Assembly (NCBI GenBank): GCA_016870155.1 | Contig: VGCE01000001.1 | Location: 124,001-188,000, forward strand | From: Actinomycetota bacterium | Lineage (GTDB): Bacteria > Actinomycetota > Thermoleophilia > Miltoncostaeales > Miltoncostaeaceae | DNA: 64,000 bases | Direction: 5' to 3' | Part shown: positions 10,825 through 19,265 of the stretch, one piece after another | How the letters are laid out: the number at the start of each line of letters is the position of its first letter | How positions within the stretch are numbered: position 1 is the first letter of the stretch | Notes under the pieces: model-generated | Told to the model about the DNA's origin: nothing | Databases searched by the model: none | What the model saw: only the letters and a program-made list of their open reading frames with translations | Made by a program: the position numbers and the translations under genes

Positions 10825-12270
10825 TTGAACCGCGAGATCATCGAGGCGATCAAGCAGATCGAGCGCGAGAAGGGAATCAACTCCGAGACCCTGCTCGTGG
10901 CGCTCGAGGCTGCCCTCCTGGCCGCCTACCGGAAGACCCCGGGCGCCGTGGAGTGGGCGCGCGTGGACATCGACCGCGATACCGGCGAGATGCAGGTGAA
11001 CCAGCTAGTGCTGGCCGAGGGCATGGAGCTCAAGACGCTGCCTCGCCCCGAGCCGGAGATCCCCGAGGGGGTGGATCCCGAGGAGTTTGAGCCGCCGCCG
11101 CCGGACATCGACTGGTCGGCGTACGGGCCCGATGAGATCCGCCCCGTCAGCGTGACCACCGACAACTTCGGGCGCATCGCCGCGCAGACGGCGAAGCAGG
11201 TGATCCTGCAGCGCATCCGCGAGGCCGAGCGCGAGATGATGTACGAGGAGTACGTCGATCGCGTGGGCGAGGTTGTCAACGGCATCATCCAGCAGTCCGA
11301 CCACCGTTACACCCTGGTCGACCTGGGCCGCGTGGAGGCCCTGCTACCCGCGAGCGAGCAGGTGCCGGGCGAGCGCTACGACCACGGCGCCCGCATCAAG
11401 GCGGTCATCGTGGACGTGCGCGCATCGAACAAGGGCCCGCAGGTGATCCTCAGCCGCAGGTCCGACGAGATCATCAAGCGGCTCTTCGAGCTCGAGGTCC
11501 CCGAGATCGCCGACGGCCTGGTGGAGATAAGGAACGTCGCCCGCGAGTCGGGGTGGCGCTCGAAGATCGCCGTCATCTCCAACGTGCATGGCGTCGACCC
11601 CGTTGGCGCCTGCGTGGGCCCGCGCGGATCGCGCGTTCGCATGGTCGTGTCGGAACTGCGCGGCGAGAAAATCGACATCATCCCGTTCAACGATGAGCCC
11701 GCGCGCTACGTGGCCAAGGCGCTCTCGCCGGCCCGCGTGCGCGAGGTGATCGTGGACGACGAGGCGCGCCAGGCGACGGTGATCGTGCCGGACGACCAGC
11801 TCTCGCTGGCCATCGGCAAGGAGGGCATGAACGCCCGCCTTGCCGCGCGCCTCACGGGCTGGCGCATCGACATCAAGAGCGAGTCCACCTTCGCATCCGA
11901 GGCGGAGGGCGATGAGTTCTCGGAAGAGCTCGCAGGCGGCGTGCAGCGGTGCATGCACATCCTGCAGAACGGCCGCCGCTGCCCGAATGCCGTCGTGCCG
12001 GGTACCCGCCACTGCGCCCTGCCGGGCCACGACCTGCCGCAGCCCAACCCGCCCACGCTGGCGTCGGCCGCCGATGATGAGGCCGGCGACGCGGCCGCGG
12101 CTGCGGAGGCGCAGGAGGCCGAGGTGGACGCCGACATCGCCGACGTGGCGGAGGACGGCCCGCAGGAGGAGATCGTTGCCGACCCGGTGGCCGAGGAGGA
12201 GGCCGAGGCAGTGGCCGCCGCCGTCGACGACGCAGCCGAGGGGACGGCAAGGGGGGTGTCAGACGGGTGA
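10825..12270 (+). CDS. nusA: Transcription termination/antitermination factor NusA with C-terminal zinc-binding module
   Basis: 481 residues. The N-terminal RNA-polymerase-binding domain ([20 protein letters not shown]) precedes an S1 domain (about 145-215) and two KH domains (about 245-365, ending [20 protein letters not shown]). The start is TTG 10825 with AGGAG six bases upstream. Unusually, residues 376-402 carry a C-x9-C-x10-C-x4-H set (C376, C386, C397, H402) with the pattern RCxxxxxxGxxC...PGxxxC seen in small zinc-binding modules of the DUF5763 kind. An acidic Ala/Glu tail of about 70 residues follows. The module does not belong to standard NusA. Confidence 0.95.
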   Translation: MNREIIEAIKQIEREKGINSETLLVALEAALLAAYRKTPGAVEWARVDIDRDTGEMQVNQLVLAEGMELKTLPRPEPEIPEGVDPEEFEPPPPDIDWSAYGPDEIRPVSVTTDNFGRIAAQTAKQVILQRIREAEREMMYEEYVDRVGEVVNGIIQQSDHRYTLVDLGRVEALLPASEQVPGERYDHGARIKAVIVDVRASNKGPQVILSRRSDEIIKRLFELEVPEIADGLVEIRNVARESGWRSKIAVISNVHGVDPVGACVGPRGSRVRMVVSELRGEKIDIIPFNDEPARYVAKALSPARVREVIVDDEARQATVIVPDDQLSLAIGKEGMNARLAARLTGWRIDIKSESTFASEAEGDEFSEELAGGVQRCMHILQNGRRCPNAVVPGTRHCALPGHDLPQPNPPTLASAADDEAGDAAAAAEAQEAEVDADIADVAEDGPQEEIVADPVAEEEAEAVAAAVDDAAEGTARGVSDG

Positions 12271-12292
12271 CGCGCCTCGTGCCATCCGCCAT

Positions 12293-12562
12293 GTGCCCGA
12301 GCGCATGTGCCTCGGGTGCGGCCGTCGTGCGCCGAAGCACGACCTCGTGCGCTTCACGGCCGTGCCGCAGGGTGGCGCGCTCGTGGTGGTGTGCGACCGT
12401 GACGGCATGCTCGGCGGGCGCGGGCTCTACACGTGCGCCGCGCGGCACTGCCTCGAGCGGGCGATGGAGCGGCGGGGCTTCGCGAGGGGTGCCCGCGCGC
12501 AGGTGCGGGCCGACGCGGCGCTCATGGACGAGCTGGGCGATGGGCAGGCGGTGAGCGGCTGA
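12293..12562 (+). CDS. ylxR: YlxR-family RNA-binding protein
   Basis: 89 residues between nusA and infB, the usual place. The signature [19 protein letters not shown] at the start and [27 protein letters not shown] define the YlxR (DUF448) fold. YlxR has been linked to transcriptional regulation and RNase P in other bacteria; its role here is not shown by sequence. GTG 12293 is the only ordinary start that keeps the CxxC intact with a short leader. The stop overlaps infB as TGATG. Confidence 0.88.
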   Translation: MPERMCLGCGRRAPKHDLVRFTAVPQGGALVVVCDRDGMLGGRGLYTCAARHCLERAMERRGFARGARAQVRADAALMDELGDGQAVSG

Positions 12563-15309
12563 TGAGCGAGAAGAAGCGAATCTACGAGATCGCCAAGGAG
12601 GAGGGCCTTCCCAGCGCCAACGTGCTGCAGCGCCTCCAGAGGGCCGGCATGAACGTGAAGACGGCGTCCTCCACGGTTGACGTCGCGTGGGCCATGCACA
12701 TCCTCTCGCCGAACCGGCACCCGAAGCCCGAGGGCGAGATGCCCCAGCCGGAGCCCAGGAAGAAGGCCGCGCCGCGCAAGAAGAAGGTCGAGGCGCCGGC
12801 GGAGGAGCCGGCGGCTGAGGCTGCTGCCCCCGAGGCCGTGGAGGCACCCGAGGTCGCGCCCGGGAAGCCTGCGCCCGCGAGGAAGGCCGCACCTGCAGCG
12901 GCTGTCGAGCCCGTGGGCGGGGAAGCGCCCGCCCCGGCAGCCGAGGCTGATCCGGTGGATGCCGCTGCGGTCGAGAAGGCTGCGCCCGCCGCCGGGGCTC
13001 CTGCCCCCGCACCCGCCCCAGCGCCTCCCGCCGCCGAGGAGGACCCCGCACCCGCCGCAGCGCCTCCGGCCGCCGAGGCCCCGGCCGCCGGGCCCCGCGG
13101 GGTCGCCGAGGACAAGACGTCTGAGGTGAAGGAGAGGATACCGCCGAAGCGCGCGCCCGAGAAGATCGTGCTGCCGGCGCCCCGGCGCGACCCACGACCG
13201 CCGCCACCACCACTATCACCACCGCCGCCGGAGGCTGCGCCTCCGCGCAGCGACTCCGCCGGGCCCTCCGGCTCGGGCGTGCCCGGCGATCGCGGTCGCT
13301 CGGGCACGCTCCCGCCACGCGGCACCGGTGGAATCGGCCGTCCTGATGGGGCCGATGGGCGCGGTCGCAAGCGCCGCGTGGTCATCGATGCGCAGGCCGG
13401 TCGTCGCCAGGGCGGCGGGGGCCGCGACAGGCGCGATCGCCGCGGAGCCGGCAAGGAACACGCCGAGGCACAGGTACAGGCCCCGGTCAACCAGGCCGAC
13501 CTCCCGCGCGCCGACATCCGCTCGGGCGCGACGGTGAAGGACATCGCCGAGACGCTGGGCATCCCCACGGCGCAGATCATCAAGTTCATGATGACGATGG
13601 GCGAGCTGGTGACCATCACGCAGTCGATGTCCGATGACGCCATCGAGCTCATCGCCGCGGACATCGAGCGCAAGATCAGCATCATCCACGCCGAGGAGGA
13701 GCCTGATCTCGAGGTGGTGGTGGAGGACGACCCGGCCGACCTCACGGCGCGTGCGCCCGTGGTGACCGTCATGGGCCACGTGGACCATGGCAAGACCTCG
13801 TTGCTCGATGCCATCCGGCGCACCGAGGTGGCGGCCGGCGAGGCGGGCGGCATCACGCAGCACATCGGGGCCTACCAGGTGCACCACAACGAGCGCGAGG
13901 TCACCTTCCTCGACACCCCTGGCCATGAGGCCTTCACCGCCATGCGCGCGCGTGGCGCCAAGATCACAGACGTGGCCGTGATCGTGGTGGCCGCGGACGA
14001 CGGCGTGATGCCCCAGACGATCGAGGCGATCGATCACGCGAAGGCCGCCGAGGTGCCGTTCGTGGTGGCCATCAACAAGATCGACAAGGACGACGCCAAC
14101 CCCGACAAGGTGAAGCAGGAGCTCTCGAGCCACGAGGTGATCCCCACCGACTGGGGAGGGGGCACGGAGTTCGTCAATGTCTCGGCCCAGCGCGGCGACG
14201 GCCTCGAGGACCTCCTCGAGACGGTGCTGCTGGTTGCCGACGCCGACGCCGACCCCAGGGCCAACCCGGGCGCCGAGGCGTCGGGCACGGTGGTGGAATC
14301 ACGCCTCGACCCCGGACGCGGTCCGGTGTGCACCCTGCTGGTCCAGCGGGGCACCATGCGCGTGGGCGAGGTCGTCGTGGTGGGCGAGACCTTCGGCCGC
14401 GTGCGGGCCATGCTCGACTACAACGGCGAGCCGCTCGAGGCCGCCACCCCGTCCGTCCCGGTGGAGATCCTGGGCCTCGACGGCGTGCCGGACGCCGGCG
14501 AGAAGTTCCGCGTGGTCGACAATGAGCGCACGGCGCGCCAGATCGCATCCGTCCGCAGCCAGAGGCTGCGGACGGAGGAGCTCGCGAACCGCCGCCCGGT
14601 GTCGCTGGAGGACCTCTTCGCGCGCGTCCAGGAGGGCGGGCTCAAGGAGCTCAACCTCATCATCAAGGGAGACGTGCAGGGGTCTGTCGGCGCCCTCGAG
14701 GACGCCCTCAACAAGGTGGAGCAGACCGAGGTGCGCCTGCGCATCATCCATACCGGCGTGGGCGCGGTGAACGAGAGCGACGTCATGCTGGCCGCCGCGT
14801 CGCAGGCGATCATCATCGGCTTCAACGTGCGCCCGCGGCCCGAGGCAAAGATGCTGGCCGAGCGCGAGGGCGTGGACGTCCGCACCTACCGGGTCATCTA
14901 CCGCGCCATCGAGGACATCCGCGACGCCCTGGTGGGCATGCTCGAGCCGGACATCGTGGAGGAGCCCATGGGCGCGCTCGAGGTGCGTGCCACGTTCAAG
15001 GCGAGCCGCCTCGGCACCATCGCGGGCTGCTACGTGACCGAGGGCGCCGTGCGCCGCGGCGCCAACTGCCGTCTCGTGCGTGATGGCACGGTGGTGTTCA
15101 CGGGGAAGGTCGCCTCGCTCAGGCGCATCGATGAGGATGTCCGCGAGGTGCAGCAGGGCTTCGAGTGCGGAGTGCTGCTCGAGGACTACAACGACGTCAA
15201 GGAAGGGGATGAGATCGAGGTCTTCGAGCTCAAGGAGGTCGCGCGCACGGCGCAGGCCGCCGCCCCTCCCCCCGCTGCCGCGCCCGCGACGGCGGAGCCC
15301 TCCGAGTAG
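12562..15309 (+). CDS. infB: Translation initiation factor IF-2
   Basis: 915-residue GTPase that brings initiator tRNA to the 30S subunit. An N-terminal IF2N motif ([20 protein letters not shown]) is followed by about 250 residues of Ala/Pro/Glu-rich linker and a Gly/Arg-rich basic stretch ([20 protein letters not shown]). A second IF2N domain, the G domain (GHVDHGKTS near residue 405, [13 protein letters not shown]) and domains II-IV come next. ATG 12562 overlaps the ylxR stop. Long low-complexity linkers are normal in actinobacterial IF2. Confidence 0.97.
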   Translation: MSEKKRIYEIAKEEGLPSANVLQRLQRAGMNVKTASSTVDVAWAMHILSPNRHPKPEGEMPQPEPRKKAAPRKKKVEAPAEEPAAEAAAPEAVEAPEVAPGKPAPARKAAPAAAVEPVGGEAPAPAAEADPVDAAAVEKAAPAAGAPAPAPAPAPPAAEEDPAPAAAPPAAEAPAAGPRGVAEDKTSEVKERIPPKRAPEKIVLPAPRRDPRPPPPPLSPPPPEAAPPRSDSAGPSGSGVPGDRGRSGTLPPRGTGGIGRPDGADGRGRKRRVVIDAQAGRRQGGGGRDRRDRRGAGKEHAEAQVQAPVNQADLPRADIRSGATVKDIAETLGIPTAQIIKFMMTMGELVTITQSMSDDAIELIAADIERKISIIHAEEEPDLEVVVEDDPADLTARAPVVTVMGHVDHGKTSLLDAIRRTEVAAGEAGGITQHIGAYQVHHNEREVTFLDTPGHEAFTAMRARGAKITDVAVIVVAADDGVMPQTIEAIDHAKAAEVPFVVAINKIDKDDANPDKVKQELSSHEVIPTDWGGGTEFVNVSAQRGDGLEDLLETVLLVADADADPRANPGAEASGTVVESRLDPGRGPVCTLLVQRGTMRVGEVVVVGETFGRVRAMLDYNGEPLEAATPSVPVEILGLDGVPDAGEKFRVVDNERTARQIASVRSQRLRTEELANRRPVSLEDLFARVQEGGLKELNLIIKGDVQGSVGALEDALNKVEQTEVRLRIIHTGVGAVNESDVMLAAASQAIIIGFNVRPRPEAKMLAEREGVDVRTYRVIYRAIEDIRDALVGMLEPDIVEEPMGALEVRATFKASRLGTIAGCYVTEGAVRRGANCRLVRDGTVVFTGKVASLRRIDEDVREVQQGFECGVLLEDYNDVKEGDEIEVFELKEVARTAQAAAPPPAAAPATAEPSE

Positions 15310-15330
15310 GCCACGGGGTCCCGGCCGCCG

Positions 15331-15642
15331 ATGGGAGCTGGGTTCGTTGGCATCCTCACCGTCGACCTGCACCTGCCCGAGGCGCGCTCGCTCAAGGAGA
15401 AGCGCCGCGAGGTGCTGCGCGTGAAGCAGGGCCTGGCGCGACAGGTGGGCGCCAGCGTGGCCGAGGTGGACCACCACGACCTCTGGCAGCGCTGCCGGCT
15501 GTCGCTGGCGGTCGTGGCCCGCGAGGCGGGGGAGGCCGCCGACCAGCTCGATCAGGCATCGCGCCGCCTGGGCACCGACCCCGAGTGGCAGGTGGTGTCC
15601 GAGCAGCGCGAGGTGCTCGATATCGACGAGAACCACGAATGA
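15331..15642 (+). CDS. DUF503 (YlxP-like) protein
   Basis: 103 residues with the DUF503 pattern: VGILTVDLHLPEARSLKEKR at the N-terminus, then VAEVDHHDLWQRCRLSLAVV. These small ferredoxin-like-fold proteins sit between infB and rbfA in many Gram-positive genomes and have no firmly assigned function; the location suggests ribosome assembly. The stop overlaps rbfA as ATGA. Confidence 0.88.
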   Translation: MGAGFVGILTVDLHLPEARSLKEKRREVLRVKQGLARQVGASVAEVDHHDLWQRCRLSLAVVAREAGEAADQLDQASRRLGTDPEWQVVSEQREVLDIDENHE

Positions 15643-16013
15643 GCGTCCCGCGCCAGAGGCAGCGACGCGCCAATGAGGCGATCCGCGAGGTGGTGGGCGG
15701 CGCGCTGCTCACGGAGCTGTCGGACCCGCGCCTGCAGATGGTGACCGTGACGGCCGTCGAGGCCAGTCCCGACCTGGGTCGGGCGAAGGTGTACTGGACC
15801 GTGCTCGACCCGGGGAAGGCCGAGGCGGCTGCCTCGGGGCTGGAGGCCGCCCGTGGGGTGCTGCAGGGCAAGGTGGGCCGCGCGCTCCGCTCGCGCAATA
15901 CCCCCCACCTGGTGTTCGTACGTGATGTGCTGCAGGACCGGGCGCGGCGCCTCACCGCCCTCATCGACGAGGTGGCCCCGGCCGACGAGCCACCCGCGGG
16001 CGGCGACGCGTGA
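15639..16013 (+). CDS. rbfA: Ribosome-binding factor A
   Basis: 124-residue KH-like 30S maturation factor. The family features are RANEAIREVVGGALLTELSDPRLQ and MVTVTAVEASPDLGRAKVYW, followed by the helix ending LRSRNTPHLVFVRD. ATG 15639 overlaps the DUF503 stop (ATGA) and the stop overlaps nrnA (GTGA), so this part of the operon is translationally coupled. Confidence 0.95.
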   Translation: MSVPRQRQRRANEAIREVVGGALLTELSDPRLQMVTVTAVEASPDLGRAKVYWTVLDPGKAEAAASGLEAARGVLQGKVGRALRSRNTPHLVFVRDVLQDRARRLTALIDEVAPADEPPAGGDA

Positions 16014-17017
16014 CGCACCACGCCCACCACGACCGCCCCGAGGGCGAGCGCGTAGGGGCGCGGCGCGTCGCCGAGGCCCTCGGGGGCGGGGCGCGCAAGA
16101 TCACCGTCACCACGCACCGCAAGCCCGACGGCGATGCGGCGGGGTCGATGATCGCCATGGCGCGGGTGCTGCGCGGGCTCGGCCACGACGTGGTCATGTG
16201 GCACGTGGAGGGCCCCGGGCTCCCCGAGAACCTCGCGTGGCTGCTGTCCCCGGGCGAGGAGGTGCTGGCCGGCCCCGTGGTCGACCACGCCGACCGGGTG
16301 CTCGTGAGCGTGGACGCGGCCTCGTCGCACCGCGTGTGCGATGAGGACCCCACCGCGCTCGGCAGCCCGATCATCAACATCGACCACCACCATGACGCCC
16401 CGGCGTGGGGCGACATCAACCTCATCGACGGCGAGGCGTCCAGCACCGCGGAACTCGTGCTTCGCGTGGCCGATGCCCTGGGCGTGGAGCTCACCGTGGA
16501 CGTCGCGCTGCCGCTCTACGTCGGCCTCGTCACCGATACCGGCCGGTTCTCGTATGCCAGCACGGGATCCGGTGCGCACCGCGCCGCGGCCCGCATGGTC
16601 GAGGCCGGGGTGCGCCCGGGAGAGGTCTATCGCACTCTGTACGAGGACATCCCCCTGGGCGACCTGCGCCTTGCCGGCCGGGCCATCGCCGCGGTCCGCG
16701 AGGAGCTCGACGGCCGCCTCGTGGTGTCGGTGATCACCCGCGACGACATCTCGGCCGCGGGGGGCGACGATTCGGACGGCGTGGTGGAGGCGCTTCGCGC
16801 GGCACGCGGCGCCCAGGTGTCCGCGCTCATCCGCGAAGTGGCCGACGGCGAATGGCGGGTGTCCACCCGGGCATCGGGCGACGCCTTCGACGTGTCCGCA
16901 ATCGCGGCCATCGAAGGGGGTGGCGGGCACAGGGCAGCGGCGGGCTTCACGTCGCACCACGACCCCGAGGCCATCATCGCGCTCATCCGCGACGCCATGC
17001 TCGAGCAGGGGGCCTGA
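16010..17017 (+). CDS. nrnA: DHH-family oligoribonuclease/pAp phosphatase (NrnA-like)
   Basis: 335-residue DHH/DHHA1 phosphoesterase. Motifs: HRKPDGDAAGSM, VSVDAASSHRV, the DHH signature IINIDHHHDAPAWGDINLI, LVTDTGRFSY, and the C-terminal DHHA1 glycine-rich GGGGHRAAAGF. NrnA enzymes degrade 2-5-mer RNA and dephosphorylate 3'-phosphoadenosine phosphate. A run of His/Asp residues at the N-terminus (MTHHAHHD) precedes the domain. Position after rbfA and before truB is the common actinobacterial order. Confidence 0.93.
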   Translation: MTHHAHHDRPEGERVGARRVAEALGGGARKITVTTHRKPDGDAAGSMIAMARVLRGLGHDVVMWHVEGPGLPENLAWLLSPGEEVLAGPVVDHADRVLVSVDAASSHRVCDEDPTALGSPIINIDHHHDAPAWGDINLIDGEASSTAELVLRVADALGVELTVDVALPLYVGLVTDTGRFSYASTGSGAHRAAARMVEAGVRPGEVYRTLYEDIPLGDLRLAGRAIAAVREELDGRLVVSVITRDDISAAGGDDSDGVVEALRAARGAQVSALIREVADGEWRVSTRASGDAFDVSAIAAIEGGGGHRAAAGFTSHHDPEAIIALIRDAMLEQGA

Positions 17018-17887
17018 GTGGGGAAGTCCGTGCAGGTGCCGCCGCGGGCGCTCCTCGTGGACAAGCCGGCGGGGCCCACGTCGCACGACGTCGTGGCCAC
17101 GTGCCGGCGGGCGCTGGGCGGGCCGCGCACCGGTCACACCGGCACGCTCGACCCCTTCGCAACAGGCCTCATGGTGATCCTGGTGGGCCGGGCCACCCGC
17201 CTCGCACCGTTCATCAGCGGGCTCGACAAGACGTACCTCGCGGGCCTCCGTCTGGGAGCACGATCGGAATCGGGCGATCCCGATGGGCCGATCACCGCCG
17301 GTGGTCCTCCCCCCGACGAGGCAGGCCTGCGTGACGCTCTCTCAGCGATGGTGGGTGAGAGCCGGCAGCAGGTGCCCGCGCTCTCGGCGGTGAAGGTGGA
17401 TGGCGAGCGCCTCTATGCGCTCACCCGCCGGGGCGAGCAGGTCGAACGTCCCACGCGCACGGTGGTCGTGGAGCGCGCGGATCTGGTGTCCTACGACCCG
17501 ATGACCGGACATGCCCTCGTCGAACTGCGCTGCGGGCCGGGTACCTACATTCGCCAGCTGGCCGCCGACGTCGGCGAGCGCCTTGGCTGCGGTGCCTACT
17601 GCCACGAGCTGCGCCGCACCGACGTGGGGTCGCTTTCGGTGAGCGGGGCCATCGCGCTCGATCAGCTGGCGCCGGGCTGCGGGATGGAGCCGATCGAGGT
17701 GGTGGGGCACCTGCCGCGCGTGGACCTCGACGACCGCGCCGCGGCCGACATAGCGCACGGCCGGCGGGTGCAGGGCGCGCCGCCCGGCGAGGTGGGGCCG
17801 ATCGCCCTCGCGCACCACGGGGAGCTGCTCGCCGTGGCCGAGGCGGCGGATGGGGTTCTGAAGCCCAGGGTGGTGCTCACCGGATGA
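17018..17887 (+). CDS. truB: tRNA pseudouridine-55 synthase
   Basis: 289 residues. The catalytic aspartate is D45 in GHTGTLDPFATG, preceded by LVDKPAGPTSHDVV; QVPALSAVKVDGERLYAL, RCGPGTYIRQLAADVG and a C-terminal PUA-like region follow. It isomerises U55 in the T-loop of tRNAs. The GTG start abuts the nrnA stop with no gap; the stop overlaps ribF as ATGA. Confidence 0.95.
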   Translation: MGKSVQVPPRALLVDKPAGPTSHDVVATCRRALGGPRTGHTGTLDPFATGLMVILVGRATRLAPFISGLDKTYLAGLRLGARSESGDPDGPITAGGPPPDEAGLRDALSAMVGESRQQVPALSAVKVDGERLYALTRRGEQVERPTRTVVVERADLVSYDPMTGHALVELRCGPGTYIRQLAADVGERLGCGAYCHELRRTDVGSLSVSGAIALDQLAPGCGMEPIEVVGHLPRVDLDDRAAADIAHGRRVQGAPPGEVGPIALAHHGELLAVAEAADGVLKPRVVLTG

Positions 17888-18825
17888 AGCGCTACCAGAG
17901 CATCGGCGACCTCCCCCTGGGCGAGGAGCGCAGGGTCGTGGCCATCGGCACCTTCGACGGGGTGCACGTGGGCCACCAGGCCATCATCGGCGGGGCCGTC
18001 GAGCGCGCGCGCGAGCGGGGCCTGCAGTCGATGGTTCTCACCTTCGAGCCCAATCCACTGGCGATCCTGCGCCCGGAGCTCGCGCCGACGGTGCTCACCG
18101 AGCCCGCGTTCAAGGCCCAGCTGATCGAGGCGCTCGGGGCCGATGCACTGCTCGTGGTGCCTTTCACGCAGGCGTTCTCGCGCATTCGCGCGGATCGGTT
18201 CGCCGAGATGCTCGGGTCGGCACCACTCAGCGCGGAAAGCGTGGTGGTGGGCGCGAACTTCCGCTTCGGGCAGGGCGGTTCGGGCACCCTGGCCTACCTG
18301 CAGCGCCTGGGCCGCGCGCGCGGCCTGATCGTCGAGAGCCCGGGAACGGTGATGAGCGACGACGGCAAGCCGGTGTCGTCCACCCGCGTGCGGCGCCTCA
18401 TCGCGCAGGGGCAGGTGGCCGAGGTGGAGTCGCTGCTCGGCCGCCCGCACTCGGTGGAGGGCATGGTGGTGCCGGGCGAACAGCGCGGCCGCGAGATGGG
18501 CCTGCCCACGGCGAACGTATCGGTGGCCCTCGAGGTGGCCCTTCCGGCGCGCGGCGTGTATGCGGGGCGCGTGGTGCTGGCCGCCGGCCGATATCCGGCG
18601 GCCATCAACCTCGGGTACTCGCCCACGTTCACCGAGGGTGAGGACCCCCCGCTGAGGCTCGAGGCATTCATCCTCGACTACGAGGGCGACGACCTCTACG
18701 GCCAGCGAATCCGCGTGGAGTTCGTCGAGCGCCTGCGCGACGAGCGCAGGTTCCCGAGCCCCGCCGACCTGGTGGCCCAGGTACAGGACGACATCGACCG
18801 CACCCGCGCGCTGGCCAGGGCCTGA
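17884..18825 (+). CDS. ribF: Bifunctional riboflavin kinase/FAD synthetase
   Basis: 313 residues making FMN and FAD from riboflavin. The N-terminal nucleotidyltransferase shows [16 protein letters not shown] and the ISSTxxR-like segment [11 protein letters not shown]. The C-terminal riboflavin kinase shows [13 protein letters not shown] and NLGYSPTF. Last gene of the rimP-nusA-infB cluster; rpsO follows after 70 bases with its own likely promoter. Confidence 0.95.
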   Translation: MKRYQSIGDLPLGEERRVVAIGTFDGVHVGHQAIIGGAVERARERGLQSMVLTFEPNPLAILRPELAPTVLTEPAFKAQLIEALGADALLVVPFTQAFSRIRADRFAEMLGSAPLSAESVVVGANFRFGQGGSGTLAYLQRLGRARGLIVESPGTVMSDDGKPVSSTRVRRLIAQGQVAEVESLLGRPHSVEGMVVPGEQRGREMGLPTANVSVALEVALPARGVYAGRVVLAAGRYPAAINLGYSPTFTEGEDPPLRLEAFILDYEGDDLYGQRIRVEFVERLRDERRFPSPADLVAQVQDDIDRTRALARA

Positions 18826-18831
18826 TACCCT
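18826..18831 (+). promoter_or_regulatory. Possible rpsO -10 element
   Basis: TACCCT directly after the ribF stop. It would give a leader of about 58 bases containing the rpsO Shine-Dalgarno. No good -35 is visible. Confidence 0.3.
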
Positions 18832-18895
18832 GCCCGATCACAGTGACCCGGGTGCGGCTCCGGCTGCCCCGTGGCCGGACACGGAGTTGACATAC

Positions 18896-19162
18896 ATGCT
18901 GGACAAGGACACCAAGGCGGGCGTCATCGCGCCGCACCGCCAGCACGAGACGGACACGGGCTCGCCCCAGGTCCAGATCGCGATCCTCACCGAGAGGATC
19001 AATCATCTCACCGAGCACCTGAAGGCCCACCACAAGGACCACCACTCGCGTCGTGGGCTCCTGACCATGGTGGGTCGTCGCAGGCGCCTGCTGAGCTACC
19101 TCGAGAAGAAGGACCTGAACGCATACCGCGAGCTCACCGACTCGCTCGGCCTTCGCAGGTAG
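18896..19162 (+). CDS. rpsO: 30S ribosomal protein S15
   Basis: 88 residues, the normal S15 length, with [39 protein letters not shown] and LLSYLEKKD. It binds 16S rRNA in the platform. A TTG nine bases upstream is in frame, but ATG 18896 gives the conserved N-terminus and is preceded by GGAG at a nine-base spacing. It is followed by pnp, the classical rpsO-pnp pair. Confidence 0.97.
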   Translation: MLDKDTKAGVIAPHRQHETDTGSPQVQIAILTERINHLTEHLKAHHKDHHSRRGLLTMVGRRRRLLSYLEKKDLNAYRELTDSLGLRR

Positions 19163-19170
19163 GCGGACCG

Positions 19171-19219
19171 GGGCGCCGAGGGCGCCCGTGACGGCGGACC
19201 GCCACGAGGGCGGTGCCGC
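19171..19219 (+). promoter_or_regulatory. Hairpin pair in the rpsO-pnp intergenic region
   Basis: A perfect 7-bp stem GGGCGCC/GGCGCCC with loop GAG (19171-19187) is followed by a 10-bp stem with one bulged base (19194-19219). In E. coli and Streptomyces, structures at this place are processed by RNase III and mediate PNPase autoregulation; the same use here is inference. Confidence 0.5.
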
Positions 19220-19265
19220 GTGAAGAACCGTGCACGGGGCACGGCGTCAAGGGATGAGGAACGTA

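Noticed and set aside
12760-13130. Pro/Ala/Glu-rich part of infB as a frameshift or separate gene
   Set aside because: The frame is continuous from IF2N to the G domain, and such linkers are normal in actinobacterial IF2.
18887-18898. TTGACA before rpsO as a -35 element
   Set aside because: It overlaps the Shine-Dalgarno spacer and would drive transcription from inside rpsO; the match is probably chance.
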